Assembly (NCBI GenBank): GCA_947650285.1
Contig: CANTFL010001312.1
Location: 620,001-684,000, forward strand
Direction of reading: 5' to 3'
DNA: 64,000 nucleotides
DNA from: Hyaloperonospora brassicae
Lineage: Eukaryota; Oomycota; Peronosporomycetes; Peronosporales; Peronosporaceae
Shown here in pieces: positions 1 to 10,964 of the stretch (positions within the stretch are counted from its first letter, which is position 1; every line of letters begins with the position of its first letter). A model generated the notes under the pieces. It did no database searches, was not told the origin of the DNA, and saw nothing but the letters and a program-made list of their open reading frames with translations. A program made the position numbers and the translations under genes.

Positions 1-1021
1 ATTAAAACATAAGCGTAGTGCCCTGTCTGATTTGGTTCTTTGCCCATATGTGTCCTAGAGATCTAGTTCTTCGCTTTCCACATAAAAGATGTCTATTGGT
101 TTTAAACCTCCGAGCCAATTTTGTAGAAGGGTCAACAGCAAACTGATTTAATATGATCCTGTTTCAAACTTTTTCTGCTCTTACTACACAAAGGGAACTT
201 GTTCCAGGCGATACAGATGGGTCTTGACAGAGCCATCGTCAAATACTGCATGAAAACAGTAATAAACGTGCGTTCATCTGCCGAAATAACCATGATACAA
301 CTCGCAAGGTGTGTTATGTAATGTTTTGAGCGTGAACGTCGTACTTACTCTGCCTTTTTTAAAATATCTGGCCGATCCCTACATCAGATTGTGGCGACTC
401 AAGCGTTATTATAAGACCTGTCTTAACTACATCCAACGACTTAGACCATAATGTATCGTAATAAGCACTTAGCTCCAAGTTTTGACACATCCTGACATAC
501 ATGAATAAGCTAATGCAGCTTGAACCTACTCGCCGACACTTTAGTAAGCTCTCAAGGTGGGGATTAGTACGACGAACTATTGTAACGGATAATCTTCGTT
601 ATGATCCTTGTACATAGGCACATAAATCTTTTAATCAATTAACCGACACATGTTTATCAGCCCGACAACAGTAGCCTGAACATACTGTTATGTAAAGTAC
701 GATCTGTGTGGAGCCCTGTTTTCGAAACCGCTTTGGATGATGGGACGATTGTCGTCATAAGAATATTATCTTTTCTCTATTCACGTGGGTATGATGCTGA
801 ACGAGTTTGGTTATTGTGGCACGTTGCTCGTCACTCTTAGGGCGTAATCAATTGCTCTTTCAGCGTTTCGCCTATAATCAAATTACACTATCAATGGCAT
901 TCAGTACAATGCCGTTCATATAGGAAAATGATTTACGCTACGCTTGACAGCTTTCTTACTCATTACAGCATTCGTGTTATAGTGGGATGCATTAGTCGCA
1001 TGGACATATCACAAAGTGCAA
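1..1021 (-). pseudogene. Ty3/gypsy gag relic, cut by window edge
   Basis: This stretch aligns by eye, in the same orientation, with the gag region of the fuller element at about 16250-17290. Shared blocks include the tract at 60-105 against 16310-16345 and the tract around 370-415 (GATCCCT ... GTGGCG.CTCAA) against 16635-16680. The gag role would be the structural capsid/nucleocapsid of the particle, but stops and indels are dense and no reading frame survives. The rest of the element (protease and pol) would lie left of the window. It is more AT-rich than the younger copy, as expected for old decay. It is the third Ty3/gypsy copy in the window. Confidence 0.6.
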
Positions 1022-1487
1022 AAAAAAGGAGGCACACGTTTATATAAATCAGTATCATCGAACCATAATCAGAGAGCAGTATGTGTTTAATCATAAAAAG
1101 AAAATAAGTTATAATTTAAATGTGACCAGTTAAGATGAACATATATCTATTTATTATCTGAGGTCGAGGCCTTGTTAATAGAACACTTTGGTATTTCTTC
1201 AGCCATATTTATAAATACATAATGCTAGTATTCGCTCACTATCCGCTCCATTTTAAAGCAATTGGTGGTATAATATTGGAATCTTTTTATCGATCAACAA
1301 AAAACTATTGCATAAATATATCTGTATGGCGCTTTATAAACGCTTACCTCGACGGTAATATTCCTACAGTTCTTACTTCGCTTATTGATGCAATGTCTAA
1401 ATAATTAAGATGAAGCTATTCTGAATTCAACTTGGTATCAGTATAGTGCAGCGCAAACCATTATTTTGACGCTAGTCACAATTTTAC
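1022..1487 (-). repeat. Probable decayed LTR of the left-edge Ty3/gypsy relic
   Basis: It follows the gag relic where the 5' LTR should be. A block at about 1226-1285 resembles the conserved LTR core (GCTCAC...CCATT ... GC.ATTGGTGG...ATAT). The ends are not sharp: the left edge is set by alignment to GGGGCACAC in the younger LTR, and the right edge is a guess from the roughly 440-bp family length. The short open frame at 1222-1404 lies inside it and is not a gene. Confidence 0.35.
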
Positions 1488-4078
1488 ATCGACGCCCTAA
1501 CAGTTTTGTGTTTACATCTTTCCAAGCTTTTATTTAAGTCCTTTCGAGGCATATTCTATAGACGTTGTACAGGTCTCTAATATAAACCTCTAATATCTGA
1601 CAACATGTGCATACCTGATTGTTTTTACGGCCTGTTTCAACGTCACGGCTCACGACGTGAGACGTTTATATATTGAGATCAACTTTGATGTAAAAAATTA
1701 ATTTTAATAAACAATGTATGACATCATTTACTTTAGTAAGTACTGATGATGTATTAACTTTAATGAAAAATCTCGGTATTGCGCCATTAATTGGATGATG
1801 TAGTCAATTAAAGATCAATTTCACCCATCGATTGCTGCGAAACACAATAGATGATGAAAGATTACTTATATTAGGTATGTATAGGTTGATACAGCCACAA
1901 AGAATATAAAAATTGCTAGTTATGAAGGCTCAACCCATAGATTCAATTCATTGGTACTTTGAAAATATTATACCTGAACCTTTTGATTGTGAAGCAATTC
2001 CTCTGCTCGTTCGTGTAGCTAAGGAATATAAATTCTTTGTGATAGCGTGGCCAGCGTAGGTGTATCTTATATATAGATATATTCAAAATTCATAGTCTTG
2101 GAATATGTTTGTTGTACTCAATCATGAATTTACCTTGATGTAATTCATGAATAGACCTTTCGTTTTTCCATTGAAATAAGGGTTGATTTTTACTGATATT
2201 TTGCTCGACGTCCGTCTATCGAATAAATTTCAATCACTGCCCTAAGCGGTTTGGAAAGAACTCACTTTTGCGAGCAGACTATGGCTTACAGCGACCTTAC
2301 AAACACCAAGATGACAAAATAAGATGCTTCCATACCAATGACGGTGTGAATTCGCGCAATGGAAAAATTCCTATAGCATCATACGCAGAAGAAACGAAGC
2401 GGAGTAAAAACGAAGAGATAATATAAATCCATTCGATGTTATGGAATGGTTTTGTCAATGTCTTTGTATGCCGTTTTAAAATTTATGTCTTTGTATTTTC
2501 ATAAAATGAATTTGTACACTTATTACTTGTGTTACACTCAATGCTTCGGTGTATGTTAATGAACTACTAAGCTGGCAGAAAATTTGAGTGCGTAACAAAA
2601 TGTATGTCGTTGCTAGTTTCTGACATCAGTAATCGTTACATCCAATATTAATATATACACTTCTCAATTAATATTGCTGTTTATATTTCAAACTGCAATT
2701 TTGCCAAAAAAATTAAATAGTTTGTCCTTGTGAACATATATAAACATATATAGGTACGGTATAATAATACAGATGACTGTGTCGCCAGTATCTTTCTTTT
2801 TTTAACAGTTGCGCACGCCATAAGTATAACTTGACCGTAGAATAATGCAGCAAAGCGATATACATACTAATGCATATATTAGTTGGTATAAAAATCGTGT
2901 TGCCACGCAACCCTTGTCAACACTTATATGCGAGATATCAAAGCAGCGGCTGCTCGAACGTTGTCATAGATCTGGGTACTTTTATCTTAGTTTGTGAATT
3001 CACGTGTGGGATCCTGCTACCCAACCTATATGTACATGAAATGAATTACGTATGGTGGATAAGAGAAAAATTCAAATATATAAATATATTATCCACCTGC
3101 TGCGTATAGGTAACTCGTTACCTTCACGGCCACCCAAATCTTATCAGAAAGATTTAGCAATGTCTGAATTAGAAAATATTACGTTTACATGATAAAGATA
3201 CTATAAATTTACCAACGTTACGGCTTGAATAAGCTCCAAACACAACGTTTAATTTATATTTGATAATACGCGATATAAAAAGACGCTACGTCGTAACATG
3301 TAGGATGCTGACAAAAATATCTCTTCGAAGTATGGTAAAAAGTATAATTTTTTGCTAAAATAGTTTTGACATCACTACAACATTCTGTTCACCAGTATTG
3401 CAAATTATTCAGGGTAACTTGCTCATGGCGCACGTTATTTCTCCCATCATTATATGTTGGTCCCATGTGGCCTTTCAAATCTTCGTCTTTTTACATGTCG
3501 CGATCACCAAATTAAATTAATATGACCATCGCATTTCTACGTCCCATTTGTCCGAATAAAACTCAAACACCTATTTCGGTAAGCTCGGGTCTTACTTGTC
3601 AAACCTCTGGTTCTTCGCCTATACTGTCCATGAACTGTAGGAATTGATATCATTTCGCGGATACATATGATGCCGTGACAGGACCCGTGTATCACAACGA
3701 CATCGTACCGTATCGATAATTCCGAATCTTAATCGCAACCAAGCCTTAACTAGGTACATTTTTGATTCAGTCAGATAAACGAGGAGTATTTTTTGTTTTC
3801 ACGAAAAAACTACTAACCCACGATTTCTATTTGCTCATTGAATTAGGCATCGATCTCGTAAAATATTTACTAATATTCTGCCATAAATGTTCGATTCAAA
3901 AAATCAATAATGTGAAATTATATGCAGCTGCACTAAGAGGTATAACGTTTATGGCTGTATTTTTGACTTTTTCGCTATATGGTAAGGGTGCCGTTATGCG
4001 TACCATTCCATCTAATATACGAACCACAGACCATATACCATAGTATATTGGAATAAAAGTATTCGCTTCTAGAAGGGG
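1488..4078. other. AT-rich tract without recognisable genes
   Basis: Open frames here are under 95 codons, overlap on both strands, and show no domain, zinc knuckle, signal peptide or repeat pattern that I recognise. There is no matching LTR core. I see nothing to annotate. Confidence 0.5.
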
Positions 4079-5230
4079 TTGATTATGCTCATTCAAAAAC
4101 ATATATTTAAATCACTCGATTATGACTATAATCGTATCTTCAATTTGTCTTTGCATTACGATGGGGGATATCTACGAGGAATGGACACGACGACCGAGGT
4201 CAACAACGGCTCGAACGACGAGAACGCTATCTATGCTGCAACAAGTACGTATACGTATCAAATACATATTTTTGGTTAAGTCTCAAACGTTTAATGCAGT
4301 CGAGTCACGGATGTTACGGACTTCAAAGCTGTTAAGGAATAGAAGAACGACGCAACAATCCGTTATATTGCAATATACTGATGTTCAGTATCGTAGATGA
4401 AACTAATAAAGTAATCATGGATAATCTAAATGGAATCATGACAAGACAAGTGTCAAATGTTTGACATGAATTGGATGCCCAAGATGACGCAATTTAAACT
4501 TTTTAATGACTTATACAATTTCTAGATTAAACAGCGTGGCGAAGGGTTGACGAACCTGGAGTTGTTGGACGGGCTTCACAAATAAAAAATATGAGTGGTA
4601 GTAGCTACGAGTGTGCAGCCACTGAAAGATGTTTGTGGCGTGGTAGTTCGTTGTGCACCTACAAGACAGGGCATGATCAAGCTATATTTGCTTTTGTATT
4701 TCATTGACCAATAAAATTGATGCGCAGAAGGTACTTCTCGGCAAGTGCAACACTCAAGACAAAGTCATGCTCTGCTCGCCCGCGCTGTGATGTGTCAAGA
4801 TAATGAATCAGCTTTGACAAAAAAACAATAAAACAACGGTTTTACGAATACGGCAAGATGATATCAATTCTATATGGTGTTCTTTCTTCGATGATTGCCC
4901 AGACCCTTATTGTTGGTCGGATGTCGAAAGACCAAAGTTTTTGGCAAAAATCATAAGCATGTGAACAAGAAGAAGCATCTTGTAGGGGTTATTTGCGAAT
5001 TGCTATGGGCACCCCAAAATGCGTGCTGGAAATGGAGTGTCGTTGATACACACGAAAGGCGTCGTCTTCGACAAGAAGCAAAATAAATATTACATACATG
5101 TCTAGAGACGCATGGTGTATTGGTCTTCTTAGCGGCAATAGGTTCTTGTGAAACGTAATTCGATAACATACAATTTGTCTTACGAAATGGGAGGGCTGTG
5201 GTACTTTTACAGAATTGTAGGCCCTTCAAA
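4079..5230 (+). pseudogene. Decayed coding-like tract, possibly Copia-type
   Basis: Higher GC than its flanks, with short plus-strand fragments in shifting frames. Fragments at about 4980-5110 read like the pre-integrase region of a Copia polyprotein: a string near WAPQNA, then HTKGVVFDKKQN, then a short tail ending in a N-G-R-A-like block. No catalytic motif (retropepsin DSG, integrase H2C2/DDE or RT YVDD) is visible, so the family is a guess. An alternative is an unrelated decayed host or transposon gene. Confidence 0.25.
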
Positions 5231-5326
5231 ATCCTATTTTTAGATTTTGCTGTGGTAAATACAACATCAAAGTAAGTCTTGCAAATTATAATAATTTAAA
5301 ATGGGCTGTGGTACCTTATACAGAAG
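5188..5326 (+). repeat. Pair of diverged direct repeats, about 23 bp each
   Basis: Two blocks, GGGCTGTGGTAC plus a pyrimidine/AT stretch and ACAGAA, occur near 5191-5213 and 5304-5326, about 113 bp apart. They lie at the end of the possible Copia-like relic. Confidence 0.45.
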
Positions 5327-6127
5327 AGTGTGGTACGTATTACGACTTTTAGGATGATTATGCAATGGTAAATTACGGAAATAAGAAAAAAATTGTTTGG
5401 AGACTGTATTTTTACGCCAATACTGCTTTTTAGCTATTCATTCTTATGATACATTACAAGAATCTTTCTAATGTAAATAAACAAATTTTGACGACAGAAG
5501 CAGAAACCTATGATTTGGTCAACTGTTTTACACGGTTATAAATCAAACGCGAATTGCGGATTTATCATATGCGCAATATGAGTGATCGGTGTGCGAACGT
5601 GTCTTACCTACTAAAGCCATTTTCGGCGCCTGTCATTCATCTGTGCGTCTGCTGAATCTGATATACTTAGACATCTACCGCGACTTCTATGTACGACTAA
5701 ATATGTCATATGATCCCGATTTCTTTCGAAGAGCATCAACTACGATTATCGTTTTAAGCCAATCTTACGCTTAAAATATAATGGAAACGGATATGTCAAG
5801 TTTGCGTCAAAGTGTATGATAAATGAAAGTTAAATGAGGCATTATTTTTTTCGTCCACAAAAAGAAGAATTACACAGATTGTAATTCGTAAATTCTTCCT
5901 GACAATTCCCCTATAATCCAACAGTTATGGCTAGAAATAATGAAGTACAATAGTACTGGTATATTACATTTTTTGTTCTACTGAGATCAAAGAGGCCTTT
6001 ATACCTATGTATTTGTTAAAATTCTCACACTATACTTGTTTGTCTGCGTCGTCAAGTGGTTTGCGGTGAGAAGTGATTTTTCTGCTGTTCGCCAATCAAT
6101 TACCGGGGTTTTTTTCGGAGCAGGACT
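5327..6127. other. AT-rich spacer, nothing recognised
   Basis: No coding fragment or repeat recognised apart from GGACT at 6123-6127, which is the left target-site duplication of the solo LTR that follows. Confidence 0.5.
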
Positions 6128-6570
6128 TGTAACGGGGCACTGGTGACAACGCACTGGCTAACCAGTACGGAGCTCACTTCCACTAACAACAGTGATAGTC
6201 AGTGCCCTGCTAAGTGTTGCACCAGCACAGAGGAAGGAAAGGAGAGTAAGTGAACGCTTTAGTCTCTGGTAAAAGTAACACTGTTATTTTATACAATTAA
6301 GTCCTACCATTCTTATGTCTCTGTTTATCCTGACTTAATTATACTAATGTAACTAAATGTATCGTGACGTCTACTCACCACCCATTGCGCGCGTCTAGCA
6401 GCGATTGGTGGGCTGATATCATCACGATATCAACCAATGAGTAGACCCTTCGGTCATCTTCAACAATATCATCATGCTCTGTGATATTGTTGAAAGAATA
6501 TACAGCATAAAATTCTTTATTGTCATTTTCTTCTCAATGACAATATCATGTAACGGGCCACCCCGTTACA
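6128..6570 (-). repeat. Solo LTR of a Ty3/gypsy element
   Basis: The 443-bp unit begins TGTAACGGGG and ends CCCCGTTACA, and is flanked by perfect 5-bp direct repeats GGACT (6123-6127 and 6571-6575). It shares its core with the LTRs of the element at 9698-17686 (CGTCTRCTCACCACYCATTGCGCGCGTC, the ATATCAACCAATGAG block, and the terminal near-palindrome) but differs at many sites and is about 50 bp longer, so it belongs to a sister subfamily. No internal domains adjoin it. The standard explanation is LTR-LTR recombination removing the interior. The strand given is that of the coding strand of the related full element. It lies 241 bp beyond the effector stop codon. Confidence 0.9.
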
Positions 6571-6811
6571 GGACTCGGATTCGGCAATTAGAGCCTTTAT
6601 AGTCAGTGTGTTGTATCACCGCACCAGGGGTACAGGGGCCTCCTCGTGTTCTTGTGTATGGTGTAAAACGAAAGTGACACGCGTACATTGCTCTTACAAT
6701 TTGTTTATCAAATACCAGATTTATTTACTCAACTACGAAGGACAATGTACGAGAATCGATAGGCCTCCAAAAGGTGCAGACCCCTCAGATCATTACGCTT
6801 TACTAGACTCC

Positions 6812-8212
6812 CTATTCTAGCGCTCCTGCGTCCCTCAACTTTTTACCTACAGTTTGCCAAGATTTGAAACCGTGTCCGCCAGACTTAAACTTGATGAATT
6901 TTTTCAGGTATGGCAGGTTGGAATCTCGCGTGCCATCTTTCGTAACATCAGGGAGGTCGAGCACGTCATATACAAATTCGAGGTCTGCGCCGTCGTACAC
7001 CCAGCTCCAAACCATCGTGTCCTGCCAGAACTTTGCTCTACCGTTGCTCGCACTATTCTCCGCCAGCTCTGTCAAAATCTGTGCGAAATTGGCCACACCA
7101 CCACATCCTGTCGACATCGAGGCGAGCACCTTTGATGTATCCACACCTGCCGAAACTAAGTGTTCAGCAATATCCAGGAGTGGTTTACCTTCGTCTTTCC
7201 ACTGCTGGACAAGATAGCTCAGAAAATTGTCGAAGAATATGTTTTGTTTTCCCGCATTTGCTCCCATCAGTGCGAAGGCACCGTTGTCCAGCTTCTGTCG
7301 TATGAACGCAACTATGTTCACGTCGGGGGTGTTGTCCCTTTTATGTTTGTTGTACAGTGCAATGTACTGATACAAGGCATCCATTTTCTCGTATACCAGG
7401 TCGCTAGTGTCCATTTCAAAGAGCTTTAGAAAGCCAAACACGTCATCAGGAGATCTGTCTTCAATCAGCCAGATCGTCAACATCTCAGTCTGCAGATCAG
7501 TAGCCCCAACCTCACTGATCTGACTCTTCTTTGCAATCGCCAAAGCGGGTGCGAGTTTAGCGAAACCGCCATAGCCAATATCCAGAATTCTCAATACCGT
7601 GAGACCTAGCGCATGACGCCGATTCAACTCCTCGACAACTCTCTGGAAGGTGTGCAAAGTTGCAGGGTACAAAGTTTGAAGCTTATTCGCTGCAATGTAT
7701 CTGCGAAGGTGTTCTTTTCCAGGACTATCCAGCCCAACATACGGTCTCCATTCCGCCTGCACTGAATCAAAGGCTCGAACCAGGTACATCACATTGCGCA
7801 ATCCATCTGGATCACGGGAGAGCATTGTCATCACCAACTGAAGTTGTTCAGGGTTTCTAGCGAGTGCCGAGGCATAGCGCTTTACAACACAGTCATCCAT
7901 TTGTTGTAAATCAGTCCAAGCATTCGGCGCGAGCATCTTGTCAGGCGTGGCATGCAGCTTCGACAGTATCTTAGTCCTGACCGTATCGGCGGCCGTTTGA
8001 ATCAGTCCGGAGGTGTCGCTTTGAAAGAGCGCCCGCTCTTCGCCAACTGTGGCGCCCCTTGCTATCCGAGGTTGGCCTTTAGGGATGTCGTCGTGAGCAT
8101 CGACATACGAGACGTTGTCTCGCGTCATCTCGAACCCGCATACCCCCAGGAGGCTTAGGTTACATGACACGACAGTGGCAACGGCCAGGATCACGGTCGT
8201 GCAGATGCGCAT
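6812..8212 (-). CDS. Secreted RXLR-like/EER effector with W/Y-type helical repeats
   Basis: Intact single-exon gene of 466 codons. The open frame extends to a TTG at 8227, but the first ATG (8212) starts directly before the signal peptide, so I use it. Residues 1 to about 25 are a hydrophobic signal peptide rich in V/L/A. A degenerate RXLR (R49-I-A-R52, Leu replaced by Ala) is followed by G57-E-E-R60. The rest is helical with three W/Y-like units: W248 with Y281/Y283, W338, and W402/W404 with Y435. The middle unit has the pattern W-L-x5-SPDDVFxxLKL typical of LWY modules. By family knowledge such proteins are secreted and delivered into plant cells to interfere with immunity; the target cannot be read from sequence. 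GC content is clearly above the surroundings. Full-length and unbroken, so likely functional. An alternative is an EER-only secreted protein, since the RXLR is not canonical. Confidence 0.85.
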   Translation of the reverse strand: MRICTTVILAVATVVSCNLSLLGVCGFEMTRDNVSYVDAHDDIPKGQPRIARGATVGEERALFQSDTSGLIQTAADTVRTKILSKLHATPDKMLAPNAWTDLQQMDDCVVKRYASALARNPEQLQLVMTMLSRDPDGLRNVMYLVRAFDSVQAEWRPYVGLDSPGKEHLRRYIAANKLQTLYPATLHTFQRVVEELNRRHALGLTVLRILDIGYGGFAKLAPALAIAKKSQISEVGATDLQTEMLTIWLIEDRSPDDVFGFLKLFEMDTSDLVYEKMDALYQYIALYNKHKRDNTPDVNIVAFIRQKLDNGAFALMGANAGKQNIFFDNFLSYLVQQWKDEGKPLLDIAEHLVSAGVDTSKVLASMSTGCGGVANFAQILTELAENSASNGRAKFWQDTMVWSWVYDGADLEFVYDVLDLPDVTKDGTRDSNLPYLKKFIKFKSGGHGFKSWQTVGKKLRDAGALE

Positions 8213-9692
8213 CTTGGGCGTTGTCAAGTATGTCGTTCAGGGCCAGTGGGTAAGTTTTGCAGTGGCCAATAGCACGCCTGACACAGCTGCTTGGCTAATT
8301 TGTGGCTGGGACGGAAAGCCTAATCAAACACATATGTTGACGATAGGCTCACGAGTCCCCGCCTTTGAACGTTTTGCTGTTTGTTACTCCACGCCAGTTG
8401 TACCTCATAGTTACTATGTGCCTTTGTGTCGTCATACGGCAAACCGAATGGGTCCTCGCAGCTGCTCTAAGATCTCGCGTGATGTCAAACAAGTGAGATT
8501 GATAAACAGCTGCGCGTACCCATTTCGATCACCGTGGATGATCGCACAAAGAGGAGAATGAGCACTTTGAAAAAGCACCTTTTCTCAAACGAAAATAGTC
8601 GTCAATGTTGGTCGATGGCTGCTGATGCTTTATGAAAGCAACGTGAAGGACCGGTAGACGACATAGGCGCTCTCAGATCTGGCCAAGAAGACGCGCGCGA
8701 AGCCATGAGTCAAGTGCTGCATTTTGGCATCGATACCAGAGAACGTTCAGAAACGCACGCATCTTGTGTTTGAGGCGATTCATTTGTAGCGCGTTTCTCT
8801 TCGGCTTTGCCTCATTGTAAATCACACGTGCTCAATTACATGTGCTATTCGCAGTGATCACGCACGTCGAATTTAGGATTCATGATGCCAAGCGCTCGAA
8901 CTGGTTACAAACGTGCTGGTGGTATTTCGATTCACCATACCGCGCTGTTGGGCTGGTGGGAAGATGCTAATTTGGTGGTCTTTTACTAAATTGTGCCGCG
9001 ATGGTTGGCGACAAGCAAGTACGTCGCCTAGTGAGACCTAATCGCGGTATATATTCTCGTTCTTGGACAGAAAGTTAGCGAGACAGCTCGTCTGCAGTTG
9101 TGCTTACTTAGTTGATTCTCGCATTTCAATGCCTACGTACATACACACTGAAGTGAACTTGCTAGCGTGCGTCGTTGTCGTGGCGTTCATTCTTCGATCA
9201 TCTGCACTAAACATTGTGACTGGATAGCTAGCACTACAAATAAATGTTGGCTCGCACGCAGGCCATTAATTATGTAATCTCTCGATACCTTTTGTACTCA
9301 ATATCTCAGATGATATCTTTGTATGCTTCGACATAAGATCTAGTTCATGATCGAGTCTCTCAGAGCGCTGTGCGCAGGGTAACTTTGCAGAAGCCGTGGT
9401 AGAAAGTCGGACGTGCATGGATCTACTTACTATGTTCTGCGTACCGGAGAAGCATCTGGACTTTTCATGGCGCAACGGATGAGCTGCACATCGTGCAAAG
9501 CCAAGTCAAAATAGAAGTGTTGTACCTGAGCAGCCTGCCGTTAACATGACGACTAACTTTAGCCAAGATAGTGTGTGAATGTACGCGTAGAATAGAACTT
9601 AAGATAGGCGCTGCGTTGATCGCAAGAGCTCGCTCTTTTGTGGCTATGATCGTCACGAATTTTGGGCAAAAGTGATTTATGTCAAATTGGAG
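8213..9692. other. Upstream region of the effector gene, no gene recognised
   Basis: About 1.48 kb between the effector start and the Ty3/gypsy element. GC is near that of the effector, higher than the AT-rich deserts. The open frames here (for example 9266-9475 and 9465-9710 on minus) are short and unrecognised, and the last runs into the LTR. It presumably holds the effector promoter. I could not identify a convincing initiator or core-promoter element. Confidence 0.45.
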
Positions 9693-9697
9693 CTGAT
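9693..9697. repeat. Target-site duplication (left), CTGAT
   Basis: CTGAT directly abuts the left LTR and is repeated exactly at 17687-17691 beside the right LTR. A 5-bp duplication is typical for Ty3/gypsy integrases. Confidence 0.9.
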
Positions 9698-10090
9698 CGT
9701 AACGGGGCACACCCTTGCGTGAACTTAACGCAAGGGTTTTGGTGCGCCCGACAGACGTACACGAGGCAAACGAGGAAGCGTAGATAAGGGAAAAGCAGAA
9801 CTGTTGTATTAATATAATTAAGTCTTTTAACTACTGTCTCTCTGTTTGACTTAACTTAATAATGTTAATATAACTGAGTGTATGGTGACGTCTGCTCACC
9901 ACTCATTGCGCGCGTCCTGCGGCGATTGGTGGGTTGATATCGTCAAGATATCAACCAATGAGCAGACTCTTTGGTCGACCCATCAATATCACCACTTTGG
10001 TGATATTGTTAAAATGATATTCAACATAATATTCATTATTGTCATTATCTTCTAAATGACAATTTCCATGTAACGGGCTGCCCCGTTACA
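9698..10090 (-). repeat. 3' LTR (relative to gag-pol)
   Basis: Starts at 9698 with CGTAACGGGG (first T of TGTAACGGGG mutated to C) and ends CCCCGTTACA. It is dense in inverted repeats: CCCTTGCGT/ACGCAAGGG (9712-9736), GTCTGCTCA/TGAGCAGAC, GTTGATATC/GATATCAAC, CAATATCACCA/TGGTGATATTG and ATTGTCATT/AATGACAAT. Most of these are shared with the other family LTRs. Confidence 0.93.
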
Positions 10091-10102
10091 TTATCCCCTT
10101 AA
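10091..10102 (-). other. Polypurine tract
   Basis: Read on the minus strand, TTAAGGGGATAA lies directly against the 3' LTR start (TGTAACGGGG). That is the position and base content expected of the primer for plus-strand DNA synthesis. The older element has AAAGGGGG at the equivalent place (26551-26558). Confidence 0.7.
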
Positions 10103-10220
10103 CTGATAGTCACCGTGTGACTATCAAAAATTTGGCGGCCACCCGTTGGCCACGATTGGGACAGGGAGCACTTGTTGGGTCAGTTCCATTCATAACTTGA
10201 CCTGACCTCGCATAGTTAAC

Positions 10221-10928
10221 ATGTCCATGCGGGGTGACTCAAGACACGCACAGCCCGCTGCTGAGCCAGCCTCTGCGACAGACGATTCGTCGTCTGCTGC
10301 TCCTTCTCCGCCTGCAGCAACAGGTGCTGCAGGTGCACGCGGTAGAGCACCGCGTGCACATGATGACCCCGACATTGAGGTCATCTACTCTGGCGAGTCA
10401 GACGTGTCTGACTCGGGCAATGTTCCAGAGGCGTCTCGATTACCGGCGACGCCTCAGTATTCGTCAAGGCCACTGCCGAACGAACAGACTCGTGAGTTGC
10501 AACACAGTCTGTTCGGCAGTGATGATGAAGGTGATCAGAGTGGTGAGGAGAATTACTCCTTACCACTGCCGATTCGTGCCTCTTCGCACGAGCGTAATGA
10601 CGATGGCGTGAGCCGTCGTCATTCTGGAAGCCGTGGTACCGACAGAGGTACCACTTCGAAGTATGATGAGCCGAAGCCGTGGCGTCTGCTCGAACGGCTC
10701 ATCAATGGCTTGTCTCACGAGAGAAGCCAACACCATCGAATACCCTTATTCGATGCGACTGAGCTTCACGGCTTGACTCCCAGCGCGAGCAACTTTTGCG
10801 CTAAAGAAGACTTTTATCTCGATGTCTTCCTTAGACATCGATGGTACAACAGCAACCAAAAGCGTGACAAAAACTCGCTTTTGGCAGCGCGGAACGCATT
10901 CGTCCAAAACGTAAAGAATTTTGGATGA
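10221..10928 (+). CDS. Antisense accessory ORF of the Ty3/gypsy element, N-terminal part
   Basis: Plus-strand open frame of 235 codons, opposite to gag-pol, starting 130 bp inside the 3' LTR. The first about 50 residues are low-complexity (Ala/Ser/Pro/Gly), followed by an acidic Ser/Asp/Glu segment (motifs near GESDVSDSG and LFGSDDEGD) and a folded-looking part with W-R-L-L-E-R-L and a Trp/Tyr/Cys-containing end. No known domain is recognised. The stop (TGA 10926) and a second in-frame stop (TAG 10941) separate it from the next open frame, which is in the same frame, so the two were probably one protein that decayed with the element. A clearly related protein is present in the older element at 25855-26430 on its opposite strand. 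Function unknown. Confidence 0.6.
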   Translation: MSMRGDSRHAQPAAEPASATDDSSSAAPSPPAATGAAGARGRAPRAHDDPDIEVIYSGESDVSDSGNVPEASRLPATPQYSSRPLPNEQTRELQHSLFGSDDEGDQSGEENYSLPLPIRASSHERNDDGVSRRHSGSRGTDRGTTSKYDEPKPWRLLERLINGLSHERSQHHRIPLFDATELHGLTPSASNFCAKEDFYLDVFLRHRWYNSNQKRDKNSLLAARNAFVQNVKNFG

Positions 10929-10964
10929 GAAAGGTGGCTCTAGAAGCTTGAGGCAGTACGCCTC

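Noticed and set aside
6864..7429. Several plus-strand open frames within the effector gene
   Set aside because: Opposite-strand shadows of an intact coding sequence with good codon use.
8115..8561. Plus-strand open frame of 148 codons over the effector start
   Set aside because: Lies mostly on the reverse strand of the effector's signal-peptide region, with no recognisable features. Treated as a shadow.
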